From UBA1479 sp002706405 (lineage in GTDB: Bacteria; Pseudomonadota; Alphaproteobacteria; Rhodospirillales; Casp-alpha2), in NCBI GenBank assembly GCA_963972255.1, contig CAXATO010000001.1, positions 248,001 to 312,000 on the forward strand: a stretch of 64,000 nucleotides of DNA. Direction: 5' to 3'. Below the pieces are notes generated by a model. It saw only the letters and a program-made list of their open reading frames with translations, searched no databases and had not been told where the DNA came from. Below are positions 51,455 to 60,098 of the stretch, in pieces; position 1 is the stretch's first letter, and every line of letters starts with the position of its first letter. The position numbers and the translations under genes are program-made.

Positions 51455-52372
51455 ATGCTGCGGATTCTGCTGTTTCTCGGCACCAACCTGGCGATCGTCG
51501 CGCTGATCAGCCTGACCTTCCGCCTGCTCGGGCTGGATGGCTTGTTGCAGGCCAATGGCGTCGATCTCAACATCAACGCGCTGGTCGTCTATTCGGCCGT
51601 CATCGGCTTTTCCGGCGCGCTGATCTCCCTGTTCCTGTCCAAGACCATGGCAAAGGCCGGGATGGGGGTGAAGGTCATCACCCGGCCGGCCAACCCGACG
51701 GAACAGTGGCTGGTCGATACGGTCACCCGGCAGGCCAAACAGGCCGGCATCGGCATGCCCGAGGTCGGGATTTTCGATCACGCCTCGCCCAATGCCTTCG
51801 CCACGGGCTGGAACCGCAACAACGCCCTGGTCGCCGTGTCCACGGGACTGTTGACGACCATGGACCGGAAAGAGGTCGAGGCCGTGCTGGGCCACGAGGT
51901 CGCGCACGTCGCCAACGGCGACATGGTGACGCTGACCCTGATCCAGGGCGTGGTGAACACCTTTGTCATCTTCCTGTCGCGCATCGTCGGCCATTTGGTC
52001 GACCGTCTGGTGTTCAAGGTCGAGCGCGGCCACGGCCCGGCGTTCTGGATCGTCTCAATGATCGCCCAGTTCGTGTTCGGCATCGCCGCCATGATGATCG
52101 TCATGTGGTTCTCGCGCTGGCGCGAATTCCGTGCCGATAAAGGCGGGGCGGAGCTTGCCGGCCGGCGCAACATGATCAACGCGCTGAAGGCCCTGCAAGC
52201 GGCCCACGACACCCCGCCCATGCCCGATGAAATGAGGGCCTTCGCCATCAACGCCGGGCGCATGCAGGCGGCCTTTTCCAGCCATCCGCCCCTGGCTGAG
52301 CGCATCCGGGCGCTGGAGCAGATGGAAGGTGCGGACGCGCAGCCGGCGCGGCCCCGTCGGCCCAGGCGCTGA
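51455..52372 (+). CDS. htpX: Membrane metalloprotease HtpX
   Basis: A 305-residue M48 protease. Two N-terminal helices (about 5-22 and 45-62), then the zinc motif HEVAH (about residues 148-152), two more helices (about 165-210), and the third ligand Glu in REFRADKGGAELA. It breaks down misfolded inner-membrane proteins. The C-terminal HPPLAERIRAL block is typical. A possible RpoH-type promoter lies upstream. ATG 51455 fits the family N-terminus LRILLFLGTN. Confidence 0.96.
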   Translation: MLRILLFLGTNLAIVALISLTFRLLGLDGLLQANGVDLNINALVVYSAVIGFSGALISLFLSKTMAKAGMGVKVITRPANPTEQWLVDTVTRQAKQAGIGMPEVGIFDHASPNAFATGWNRNNALVAVSTGLLTTMDRKEVEAVLGHEVAHVANGDMVTLTLIQGVVNTFVIFLSRIVGHLVDRLVFKVERGHGPAFWIVSMIAQFVFGIAAMMIVMWFSRWREFRADKGGAELAGRRNMINALKALQAAHDTPPMPDEMRAFAINAGRMQAAFSSHPPLAERIRALEQMEGADAQPARPRRPRR

Positions 52373-52384
52373 CCGCCTAAAAAC

Positions 52385-52408
52385 AAAGGGCGGCAGAGGC
52401 CGCTCTTT
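52385..52408. terminator. Terminator between htpX and the MBL gene
   Basis: AAAGGGCGGC (52385-52394) pairs with GCCGCTCTTT (52399-52408) with an AGAG loop and one G-T pair. The A and T tracts lie inside the stem, so it could serve both convergent genes. Confidence 0.5.
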
Positions 52409-52432
52409 GCCATTCCAACTCTGATTTCCGAT

Positions 52433-53269
52433 CTACTTTCCGAAGGTCTTCTCGTCCCCCGGCTGCATGACCACGACCTCGGTCTTGGCCCCCATGTCGG
52501 CGAGCTGTTTTTTCAGCTCGTCCGGCGTGCCCTTCAAAGGCGGGAAGGTGCCGTAATGCATGGGCATCGCGGTCGCGGGTTTGAGGAACTTGCTGAGCGC
52601 ATAGGCCGCGTGGCGGGGGTCCATGGTGAACCAGCCGCCGATGCAGATCAGCACCAGGTCCGGCTTGTACAGGTCCTGGATCAGTTCCATGTCCTTGAAC
52701 ACGCCGCTGTCGCCCGTGTGATAGATGGTATAGCCGTCTTCCAGCTTGATCACATAGCCCGCGGGCTCGCCGCCCGGATAGATGCCTTCCTTGCCGGCGG
52801 CGTCCTTGCTGACGATCTCCGACGAATGCTCCGCATGGGTCATGGTGACAGTGATGTCCGGGCCGATGGGATTGATCGGGCCGGATTTATTGAAGCGAAC
52901 CAGTTGCTTGCCGTCGACCATGCCGAGGATGCGCAGGGTATGGCCCATGTCGGCGTTCACGCCGACCTTGGCGCCGGTCATCTTGGCCAGTTCCGCCGTG
53001 TCGCCCAGGTGATCGCCATGGCCGTGGGTGACCAGGATCAGGTCGACATTGCCGATTTTCGACAGGTCCTTGTCATCGGCCGGCGTTTTCGGGTTCTTGG
53101 TGATGAAGGGATCGATCACGATCACCTTGCCGCCCGGCGTCTTGATGCGGAAGGCGGCCTGTCCGTACCATTTGACCTCGGCCGCCTGGGCGTCCTTGGC
53201 CGGGCCGGCGGCCCAGGCGAAACCGGCGATCAACGCGCCGATCACGGTCGTCGTCAGTAAGCGTTTCAT
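52433..53269 (-). CDS. Exported MBL-fold metal-dependent hydrolase (UPF0173-like)
   Basis: A 278-residue protein with a signal peptide (about 1-29). The mature part has the metal site LVTHGHGDHLGD (about residues 78-89), further ligands in MTHAEHSS and YHTGDSG, and a final HYGTFPPL. It belongs to the UPF0173/YtkL type of MBL proteins. Substrate unknown. The export signal is unusual for that group, which is mostly cytoplasmic. ATG 53269 was preferred to TTG 53287 by the signal peptide pattern. Confidence 0.8.
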   Translation of the reverse strand: MKRLLTTTVIGALIAGFAWAAGPAKDAQAAEVKWYGQAAFRIKTPGGKVIVIDPFITKNPKTPADDKDLSKIGNVDLILVTHGHGDHLGDTAELAKMTGAKVGVNADMGHTLRILGMVDGKQLVRFNKSGPINPIGPDITVTMTHAEHSSEIVSKDAAGKEGIYPGGEPAGYVIKLEDGYTIYHTGDSGVFKDMELIQDLYKPDLVLICIGGWFTMDPRHAAYALSKFLKPATAMPMHYGTFPPLKGTPDELKKQLADMGAKTEVVVMQPGDEKTFGK

Positions 53270-53416
53270 GACTGAATGTTCTCCCAAAAGGGCAGGGGGT
53301 ATCCCCGCGTGGTGCAGAGCGTGCCATAGAACCGGAACGCCGCAAAGGCCCCTTCATAAGGCTTGACGAATACGGAACATAATGCGAACACATGAGGCGT
53401 AACGGAGGAGCTTGCC

Positions 53417-54016
53417 ATGACGGTAACGGGTGAAGACGGGCGCAAGCGCTGCCGCTGGGTCGGCCAGGGCAAAGACTTTTACGAGGCCTATCACGACGCC
53501 GAATGGGGTGTTCCCGTGCACGACGACCGCCACCATTTCGAGATGCTGAATCTGGAGGGTGCGCAGGCGGGGCTGAGCTGGGAAACGATCTTAAAAAAAC
53601 GCGATAACTACAAGAAATTATTTAATGATTTCGACCCCGTGACATGCGCCAAGATGACCGATGTCAAGCTGGAAAAGCTCCTTACCGACCCCGGCATCAT
53701 TCGCAACCGGCTGAAGGTTTACGGCGTGCGCAAAAACGCCCTGGCGTTCCTCAAGGTGCAGGAAGAGTTCGGCTCTTTCGATGCCTACGTCTGGGCCTTC
53801 GTCGGCGGCAAGCCGATTGACGGCCGGCGCAAAGGCATGGGCGACGTGCCGGCGACCACGGCGGAAAGCGACGCGCTTTCGAAGGATCTGAAGAAACGCG
53901 GCTTCACCTTCGTCGGCTCCACCATCGTCTATGCCTACATGCAGGCGGCGGGGCTGGTGAACGACCATGTGGCCGACTGCTTCCGCTATCAGCCGTGCAA
54001 GGCGCTCGGCGGCTGA
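53417..54016 (+). CDS. tag: DNA-3-methyladenine glycosylase I
   Basis: A 199-residue Tag enzyme. It begins with RKRCRWV, has YHDAEWGVPVHDDRHHFEMLNLEGAQAGLSW in pieces (about 24-55), and the C-terminal zinc-binding part with GSTIVYAYMQAAGLVNDHVADCFR. It removes 3-methyladenine from alkylated DNA. GGAGGAG precedes ATG 53417. Divergent from the MBL gene. Confidence 0.95.
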   Translation: MTVTGEDGRKRCRWVGQGKDFYEAYHDAEWGVPVHDDRHHFEMLNLEGAQAGLSWETILKKRDNYKKLFNDFDPVTCAKMTDVKLEKLLTDPGIIRNRLKVYGVRKNALAFLKVQEEFGSFDAYVWAFVGGKPIDGRRKGMGDVPATTAESDALSKDLKKRGFTFVGSTIVYAYMQAAGLVNDHVADCFRYQPCKALGG

Positions 54017-54189
54017 TCCGGTGCGTTGTCGCGTAACGACTGTGCGGTCGTTTCCAGGGTGTTCATGGCACAGACAGCCTATGGTTGACGTCTCGGCACC
54101 GGGGTAGACCTATGGCCTACTGCCCATGCGGCGGTGGCTGGTGTACTATTTTATGTCGTGATAATTGGCAAACCGGTCCGGAGATGATG

Positions 54190-55023
54190 ATGGCGATACG
54201 ATCCCGCTTGAGGGTTCTGCTTTTTCTGTGTGCTCTGTTGATCGCGCCCGGCTCGCTGAAAGCGGCCTATGTCTGGTCGGTCGTCCCGCAATATTCCGGT
54301 ATTGCCGTCCATCGGGATTGGACGCCGCTACTGAACCATCTGACAAAGGTCACCGGCGCCGATTTCACGCTCAAAATCTACGACACGATTCCGAAGTTCG
54401 AGTTGGGCTTTTTGGACGGTGCGCCGGATTTTGCCTACATGAATCCCTATCACGCGGTCATGGCCCATCGAATGCAGGGCTATCTCCCCATCGTCCGCAG
54501 CGACAAGCGCAAGTTGCAGGGCATTCTTGTCGTGCGCAAGGACAGCGGGATCGATACCGTGCAGGATCTGGATGGCAAGCAGATCGCCTTTCCGTCTCCG
54601 AATGCATTTGCGGCGGCGCTTTATATGCGTGCCTTGCTGACGGAAAAGGAACGTATCCAGTTCACGCCGGTTTATTCGGGAACGCATAGCAACGCCTATC
54701 GTTTCACCTTGACCGGCAAGACGGACGCATCCGGCGCCGTTATCCGGACACTGTTGAAGGAGCGGCCGGAGGTTCAACAGGCGTTGAAAACCATTTATTC
54801 GACGCCGAAATACCCGTCCCATCCGCTTACCGTTCATCCCCGCGTGCCGCAGGACGTGCGGACCGCCGTTCAGAAAGCGATCCTTGCCCTCAACGACACC
54901 GAGGAAGGGCGCAGCCTGTTGAAGCCCATCCTGCTGTCGGCGGCGATCGCTGCGGACTACGACAGGGACTACCAGCCGCTTGAGTTGCTTAAACTGGAGC
55001 AATATTGGGTTGTTCATAAGTAG
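54190..55023 (+). CDS. PhnD-like periplasmic binding protein
   Basis: A 277-residue secreted protein of the phosphonate/phosphite-binding (PhnD) type. Signal peptide about 1-24; DFAYMNPYHAVMAH near residues 78-91 and the lobe-closing TDASGAVIRTLL near 178 match the family. Three ATG codons stand in a row (54184, 54187, 54190); the last has GGAG at the best distance. There is no permease or ATPase, and the last 44 bp overlap a sensor kinase gene, so it more likely serves as a sensor partner than as a transporter part. Confidence 0.82.
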   Translation: MAIRSRLRVLLFLCALLIAPGSLKAAYVWSVVPQYSGIAVHRDWTPLLNHLTKVTGADFTLKIYDTIPKFELGFLDGAPDFAYMNPYHAVMAHRMQGYLPIVRSDKRKLQGILVVRKDSGIDTVQDLDGKQIAFPSPNAFAAALYMRALLTEKERIQFTPVYSGTHSNAYRFTLTGKTDASGAVIRTLLKERPEVQQALKTIYSTPKYPSHPLTVHPRVPQDVRTAVQKAILALNDTEEGRSLLKPILLSAAIAADYDRDYQPLELLKLEQYWVVHK

Positions 55024-57376
55024 TCCTTTGCGATGGTGGTCCGGTCTTCGCCTCCATAGTCAGCTGACGATCGCAGGGTCGATGGTCCTGCTGGTCACCA
55101 TGACCGTCACGGCATGGTTCACCACCGGCATCGAAATCAGAAAAATGGAACGGGCCCTTGAACGGGAAATGGTCGCCATGAGCAACACGGTTGCCTTGGC
55201 GAGCAGCTACATGGTGGTCACGAACAAGCTGGATGAAATTGAGACCCTGCTCATCCAGTCCGTGAAGCTCCCTAGCTTGAAGTCGTTGGGAATATGGGGC
55301 GCGAACGGCGTGTCCATGTCCTTCGTGACGGTCAATGACAAGGGCGAGGAAGAAGTCCGGTTCGATGCCGGCCCGATCGACCCGTCGCAATTGGACGAGA
55401 CGGCGCCGACGGTCTCATATTCGAAATCCCATAGGACCATGGAGATTTGGCACCCGATCCGCAGCGCCGACACGATCGGCTGGCTAAAGTCGGAAATCGA
55501 CATGGGGAACCTTCGCGCTTTGCAGAATGATGCGGTTTTGTGGAACGCCGCCGGCGTGCTCGCCACCGTTCTGATTAACGTATTGGCGTTGCTGCTGTTG
55601 CTGCGGGTCTCTGCGCGCAAGTTGTCGCTCGCGGTCGATTTCGCCGGCGAATTGACGTCGGCGTCGGGAAAGCAGCTTGATACGACTGGGGCCTCGAAGG
55701 AAACCCAGGACCTCATTGACGCCCTGAACAAGTCATCCAGAACCCTCCACCAGAAGACCGTGGCCTTGCTGGACAGCAATCAGGAATTGGCGCGCGCCAA
55801 CAAGGCGAAGTCCGAATTCCTTGCCGCGATGAGTCACGAAATCCGAACGCCGATGACGGCCATCATGGGGTTCTCGGATATCTTGCTGAAGGACCCGCTG
55901 CCGGGGAATGCGAAACACAAGATCGGAAAGATCAAGGACGCGACGCGGTCCCTGTTAAGCATCATCAACGACATCCTCGATATTTCCAAGTTGGACGCCG
56001 GCAAAATGGAGCCCGAACACCTGGATTTCCATTTGCCGTCGTTGATCCAGGAGGTGATCGGCCTGTTCGAGGAGAAACGGTCAGGCCGGCGCGCCAGGGA
56101 CTTAACGCTTGAGGCCGTTTTTTCGGATAGCTGTCCGCAGGCCATTCGCTCCGACCCCACAAGACTTCGGCAGATTTTGGTCAACCTCGTCGGGAACGCG
56201 ATGAAATTCACTCAAGAGGGCGGGGTGTCCGTCGAATGCGGGGCCATCATTGGTGAGGATGGTGGAAATTATCTTCACATCGCCGTTCGCGACACCGGCA
56301 TCGGCATCCAGCAGGAGGTTCTGTCCTCGCTGTTTCTGGAGTTTTCTCAAGGGGATGCATCCATCTCCCGGCGGTTTGAGGGAACGGGGCTTGGGTTGGC
56401 GATCTGCAAGCGCCTGGTCGAGCTGATGGGGGGGCGGATCGGTGTCGACAGCGAATACGGCACAGGAAGCACGTTTTGGTTCACGATTCCGTTTGTTCCG
56501 GCCCAGACCGATGTTTCGACTTACGAGAAGAAGAGCAACGACGCGCCGGCGAATTTCAAGGCAAGGCGGAAACTCAACCTTCTTCTTGCCGAAGATACGG
56601 AACTTAATCAGGAAATATTCAGAACGATCCTCGAGGGCCTCGGCCATCACGTCGCCATCGCCAATGACGGGCGGGAGGCCGTGACCATGCAGGAAAGCGG
56701 GGCGTACGACCTGATCCTCATGGACATCCGCATGCCGGTCATGTCCGGGGTGGACGCGACCCGCCTGATCCGCGGAACGCCGGGCGCGAAAGGGAAGGTG
56801 CCGATCATTGCGTTGACGGCCGACGTCATGGAGGAAAGCAAGGTCGCCTACGCTGATGCGGGGATGAACGGGGTGGTGGCGAAACCGGTCGAGGTTCCCA
56901 AATTGCTTCTGGCCATGGACGAGGCCTGTGGCGAAACCATCCACGAAGTCGTCACCGCTTCACTGAAACCGGCGGAGGCTGCGCCGGCCGGACCACAGGC
57001 GTCTCAACCTCCGGACGGTGACAACAATTTGCCAATGGAAATTCCGGGCATGGACCTGCCGGCCGCATTGGAGATGGTGCGCGGAAACGAAAAGCTTCTT
57101 CGCGGGCTGTTGATCAAGTTCCGGGAAGGGTATTCGACCTACGCCGAGGACATCGAAAGCGCCTTGGCGGAAGGCAAAGTTGAAGAGGCCAAGCGCATGG
57201 CCCATAGCCTCAAGGGCGTGAGCGGCACCTTGAAGGCGGAACGCGTATATTTATCCGCCTGTACGCTCGACGATGCCTTGCGCGACAGCGCGGACCCGTC
57301 CGAAATATCGCTTCTTGTGTCCGACCTGTCCCAGGCCCTTGCCGAAATCCAGGCATCCCTTCATTCCGCTTTGTGA
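54980..57376 (+). CDS. Hybrid sensor histidine kinase with REC and HPt domains
   Basis: A 798-residue membrane kinase. Two membrane helices (about 30-50 and 188-210) border a periplasmic sensor domain. HisKA has MSHEIRTPM (phospho-His about 287), the ATPase has DTGIGI and GTGLGLAICKRL, and the REC domain (about 532-655) the Asp in LILMDIRMP (about 584). The HPt at the end has AHSLKGVSG (His about 743). The longest frame starts at TTG 54980 inside the PhnD-like gene; TTG 55010 or 55028 are alternatives. The overlap implies coupled translation. No separate response regulator follows. Confidence 0.9.
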   Translation: MSCLNWSNIGLFISSPLRWWSGLRLHSQLTIAGSMVLLVTMTVTAWFTTGIEIRKMERALEREMVAMSNTVALASSYMVVTNKLDEIETLLIQSVKLPSLKSLGIWGANGVSMSFVTVNDKGEEEVRFDAGPIDPSQLDETAPTVSYSKSHRTMEIWHPIRSADTIGWLKSEIDMGNLRALQNDAVLWNAAGVLATVLINVLALLLLLRVSARKLSLAVDFAGELTSASGKQLDTTGASKETQDLIDALNKSSRTLHQKTVALLDSNQELARANKAKSEFLAAMSHEIRTPMTAIMGFSDILLKDPLPGNAKHKIGKIKDATRSLLSIINDILDISKLDAGKMEPEHLDFHLPSLIQEVIGLFEEKRSGRRARDLTLEAVFSDSCPQAIRSDPTRLRQILVNLVGNAMKFTQEGGVSVECGAIIGEDGGNYLHIAVRDTGIGIQQEVLSSLFLEFSQGDASISRRFEGTGLGLAICKRLVELMGGRIGVDSEYGTGSTFWFTIPFVPAQTDVSTYEKKSNDAPANFKARRKLNLLLAEDTELNQEIFRTILEGLGHHVAIANDGREAVTMQESGAYDLILMDIRMPVMSGVDATRLIRGTPGAKGKVPIIALTADVMEESKVAYADAGMNGVVAKPVEVPKLLLAMDEACGETIHEVVTASLKPAEAAPAGPQASQPPDGDNNLPMEIPGMDLPAALEMVRGNEKLLRGLLIKFREGYSTYAEDIESALAEGKVEEAKRMAHSLKGVSGTLKAERVYLSACTLDDALRDSADPSEISLLVSDLSQALAEIQASLHSAL

Positions 57377-57472
57377 GCGGGCAAGGAAGAGCAATCCGTC
57401 TTCGCTCGCCGTGACGGCATCGGCACCGTCCGCCAACTCGACCCGCGCCGGCCAATGATCCGAAAGCTTCCC

Positions 57473-58231
57473 TTACCCAGCCGCGTCCGACGGGGTATTC
57501 ACCGCCAGGAAATCGCGGATGTGGTTCAGGGCCAGGGCGATCTTTCGGTCGTTCTCTTTCCAGGGATAGAGGCTGACTTGCGCGTTGGGCGCGAGGAGCG
57601 CCGTTTCCATCGCCGTCGCGTAGGGGTGGGCCGGGATGTCGTCCGGCAGGACCAGGACGGGCGTTTGGCAGTTGCGCACGAAATCGCGGTCGACGGTGAA
57701 CACGAAATCGGCGCGCTTCGTGTACATGGTGTCGAGGAACTCCGTGATCTTTTCCAGGGGGATGTCGGGCCGCTGCTTCATGAACGTCGGCGCCCAGCCC
57801 TTGAGGGCATTTTTGACGTAAATGTCGGGGTGGCTCGACGTATAGCCGCTGGGGTGCACCAGGGTTGCCGCGACGACCCGATCGCCGACATGTTTCAGAA
57901 GATTCCAGATCATCGGTCCGGCGATGCAGAACCCCATGACCATGAAGCGGTCGATACCGAGCTGGTCCAGCAACGCCAGCTGATCATCGACGAAGCCGTC
58001 CCAGGTGCGTTCGATTTCCAACGGACCCACTGTCCCGCCAGTATTCGCGTTCCGCAGATCGAGCGCGATCACGCGGTAGGTGCTGCTGAATTCCTCAAGC
58101 GGATTAAAGGGATGATTGGCAAGACCGGCGATCGTCGCGTTCAGGCCGCCGCCGGGAAGAACCAACAGGGGAAAGCCGGAACCGGCTTCTTCGTAGTGGA
58201 TCGTTACGGGGCCGTTTTTGAATGTCGGCAT
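57473..58231 (-). CDS. Alpha/beta hydrolase
   Basis: A 252-residue alpha/beta-hydrolase. LLVLPGGGLNATI carries the oxyanion-side HG-like motif. The nucleophile elbow MVMGFCIAGP (about residue 97) has Cys in place of the usual Ser, with the catalytic Asp and His expected in VLVLPDDIPAHPYA. A cysteine nucleophile is characteristic of dienelactone hydrolases, but this one is not clearly in that family. Substrate unknown. It follows exonuclease III at 24 bp on the same strand. Confidence 0.75.
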   Translation of the reverse strand: MPTFKNGPVTIHYEEAGSGFPLLVLPGGGLNATIAGLANHPFNPLEEFSSTYRVIALDLRNANTGGTVGPLEIERTWDGFVDDQLALLDQLGIDRFMVMGFCIAGPMIWNLLKHVGDRVVAATLVHPSGYTSSHPDIYVKNALKGWAPTFMKQRPDIPLEKITEFLDTMYTKRADFVFTVDRDFVRNCQTPVLVLPDDIPAHPYATAMETALLAPNAQVSLYPWKENDRKIALALNHIRDFLAVNTPSDAAG

Positions 58232-58254
58232 GTGCGGTGTTCCCTAATGCGTCG

Positions 58255-59055
58255 TCAATCCGCCAACTCGATCCACACCGGCGTGTGGTCCGAGGGCTTT
58301 TCCTTGCCGCGCGGCGTCTTGTCGATGTCGCAGGCAACCAGCCGGTCCGCCGCCTGGGGCGACAGCAAATGGTGGTCGATGCGCAGCCCGTTGTCTTTCT
58401 GCCAGGCCCCGGCGGTGTAATCCCAATAGCTGTATTGATGCACACCCGGGTTGAGGGCCGTGAAGGCCTCGGTCAAGCCCAGGTTCAGGAGCGTGCGGAA
58501 GCGCGCCCGGCTTTCCGGGCGGCACAGCGCATCGTCGGCGAACTTCACCGGATCGTAGACGTCTGCGTCCGTCGGGCAGATGTTGTAATCGCCGCCCAGA
58601 ACGAAGGCGTCTTCGGTCTTCAACAGGTCCTTGGCATGGGCGACCAGCCTGTCCATCCAGCCGAGCTTGTAGGTGAACTTCTCGTGGTCGCCGCCGTTTT
58701 CGTCGCGCGTCGGGTTGCCGTTGGGAAGGTAGATGGAGGCGACGCGCACCGGCCGCTCGCCGCTGTCGATCACGGCCTCGAGATAGCGGGCCTGTTCATC
58801 GCCGTCGTCGCCGGGCAGGGCGGTCAATTGTACATCCATCGGGTGTTTGGAGAGGATCGCGACGCCGTTGTAGGTCTTCTGGCCCGACACCGCGACGTTG
58901 TAGCCCAGGTCTTCGATCTCCAGGCGCGGGAAGCCGTCTTCCTGGCATTTCAGTTCCTGCAGCAGGGCGACGTCGGGCTGGAAGTCGGCCAGCCATTCCT
59001 GCACCCGGGGCAGGCGGGCCTTTATCGAGTTGACGTTCCAAGTTGCTATTTTCAT
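58255..59055 (-). CDS. xthA: Exodeoxyribonuclease III
   Basis: A 266-residue AP endonuclease of the XthA type. Motifs: KIATWNVNSIKARL at the start, LLQELKCQ with the metal Glu (about residue 34), YNGVAIL, GGDYNICP (about 155-162) and a final SDHTPVWIE with catalytic Asp-His. It cuts at abasic sites. ATG 59055 is the conserved start. Confidence 0.95.
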   Translation of the reverse strand: MKIATWNVNSIKARLPRVQEWLADFQPDVALLQELKCQEDGFPRLEIEDLGYNVAVSGQKTYNGVAILSKHPMDVQLTALPGDDGDEQARYLEAVIDSGERPVRVASIYLPNGNPTRDENGGDHEKFTYKLGWMDRLVAHAKDLLKTEDAFVLGGDYNICPTDADVYDPVKFADDALCRPESRARFRTLLNLGLTEAFTALNPGVHQYSYWDYTAGAWQKDNGLRIDHHLLSPQAADRLVACDIDKTPRGKEKPSDHTPVWIELAD

Positions 59056-59094
59056 GGCCAGGTCGCGATCTTCAAGGCTCAGGCACTCCCAATG

Positions 59095-59122
59095 AAAAAA
59101 GGCCCGCGGATGCGCGGGCCTC
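59095..59122 (-). terminator. Terminator after erpA
   Basis: On the minus strand GGCCCGCG (59120-59113) pairs with CGCGGGCC (59108-59101), then TTTTTT (59100-59095). It lies 30 bases after the erpA stop and 40 before xthA. Confidence 0.9.
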
Positions 59123-59149
59123 TCTCGTAACACGAAACGCCGGAGGCGG

Positions 59150-59506
59150 TTAAACCCCGAATGAGGAGCCGCAGCCGCAGGTCACGTTGGCATTGGGGTT
59201 CGACATCTGGAAGTAGGAGCCGATGAGGTCTTCCTTGAAATCCAGTTCCGAGCCCTTGAGCAGGTCGAGCGAGGTCTCGTCGACCACCACCTTGACGCCG
59301 TTCTTCTCGAAGATCAGGTCGTCGTCGTTGACCGTGTCGTCCAGGTCGAAGCCATAAGAAAAGCCCGAACAGCCGCCCGCCGACACCGCGATGCGCAGCA
59401 TCAGGTCCGGGTTGCCGTCCATGTCCTTCAATTCGCCGATGCGCTTGGCCGCGCTGTCGGAGATCAGGATGCGTTCTTCGGGTGCCAACTGTGTGCCGTC
59501 CGGCAT
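59150..59506 (-). CDS. erpA: Iron-sulfur cluster insertion protein ErpA
   Basis: A 118-residue A-type carrier. Three conserved cysteines are in SAGGCSGFSY (about 46) and CGCGSSF (about 110 and 112), which hold the cluster passed to targets. Length and the final CGCGSSFGV are typical. Its position back from dgt is common in alphaproteobacteria. Confidence 0.95.
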   Translation of the reverse strand: MPDGTQLAPEERILISDSAAKRIGELKDMDGNPDLMLRIAVSAGGCSGFSYGFDLDDTVNDDDLIFEKNGVKVVVDETSLDLLKGSELDFKEDLIGSYFQMSNPNANVTCGCGSSFGV

Positions 59507-59600
59507 GGCGAAAATCCTTAAATGCGTGGTGGATACAGGTTGCCCTGAATCTAGGCGTCCCGGCGTGAAAATTCAATGCCGGCGCGCGCGGGCGCAATTG

Positions 59601-60056
59601 TCATTTTTTCTTGCGGGCCGCGGGCTTCCGGGCCGCCCGGGTTTTCAGGAAATGGTCGATCCCCGCCTGGGCCACGTCCATGTCCTGTTCCGGCGCGCCG
59701 CCGGACACGCCGATGCCGCCCACCACGTCGCTGCCGACCATCACGGGCCGCCCGCCGCCGACGATGGAAAACCGCCCGCCCAGCGCGGTTTGAATGCCGA
59801 AGGTCAGCTGTCCGGGCAGGGCGGCGGCGTTGTATTCATGGGTGCCCTTGCGCGACACGGCCGCGGTCGTGGCCTTGTCGAAGGCGAGGGAGGTGCTGAG
59901 GATCTTGCCGCCGTCCATGCGCTCGAAGGCGATCAAGTGGCCCGATTCGTCGACCACGGCAATCACCATGGGCACCTTGATGGCCTGGGCGCGCTTCGTC
60001 GCCCCCCGGATCAGCAGGCGCGCGTCGTCCAGGGACAATCTTTTGATTTCAAGCAT
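59601..60056 (-). CDS. GlcG/HbpS-type heme-binding-like protein
   Basis: A 151-residue GlcG/HbpS-type domain. It has VAVVDESGHLIAFERMDGG near residues 32-50, the YNAAALPGQL block and VGGIGVSGGAPEQD near 112-125. Members bind heme or cobalamin, or are of unknown role. The C-terminus is Lys/Arg-rich. It is divergent from dgt across 42 bp. Confidence 0.82.
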   Translation of the reverse strand: MLEIKRLSLDDARLLIRGATKRAQAIKVPMVIAVVDESGHLIAFERMDGGKILSTSLAFDKATTAAVSRKGTHEYNAAALPGQLTFGIQTALGGRFSIVGGGRPVMVGSDVVGGIGVSGGAPEQDMDVAQAGIDHFLKTRAARKPAARKKK

Positions 60057-60098
60057 GTCGGCGTCCTCCTCTCCCGGTTATAATCGCGCCGTTCAGCC

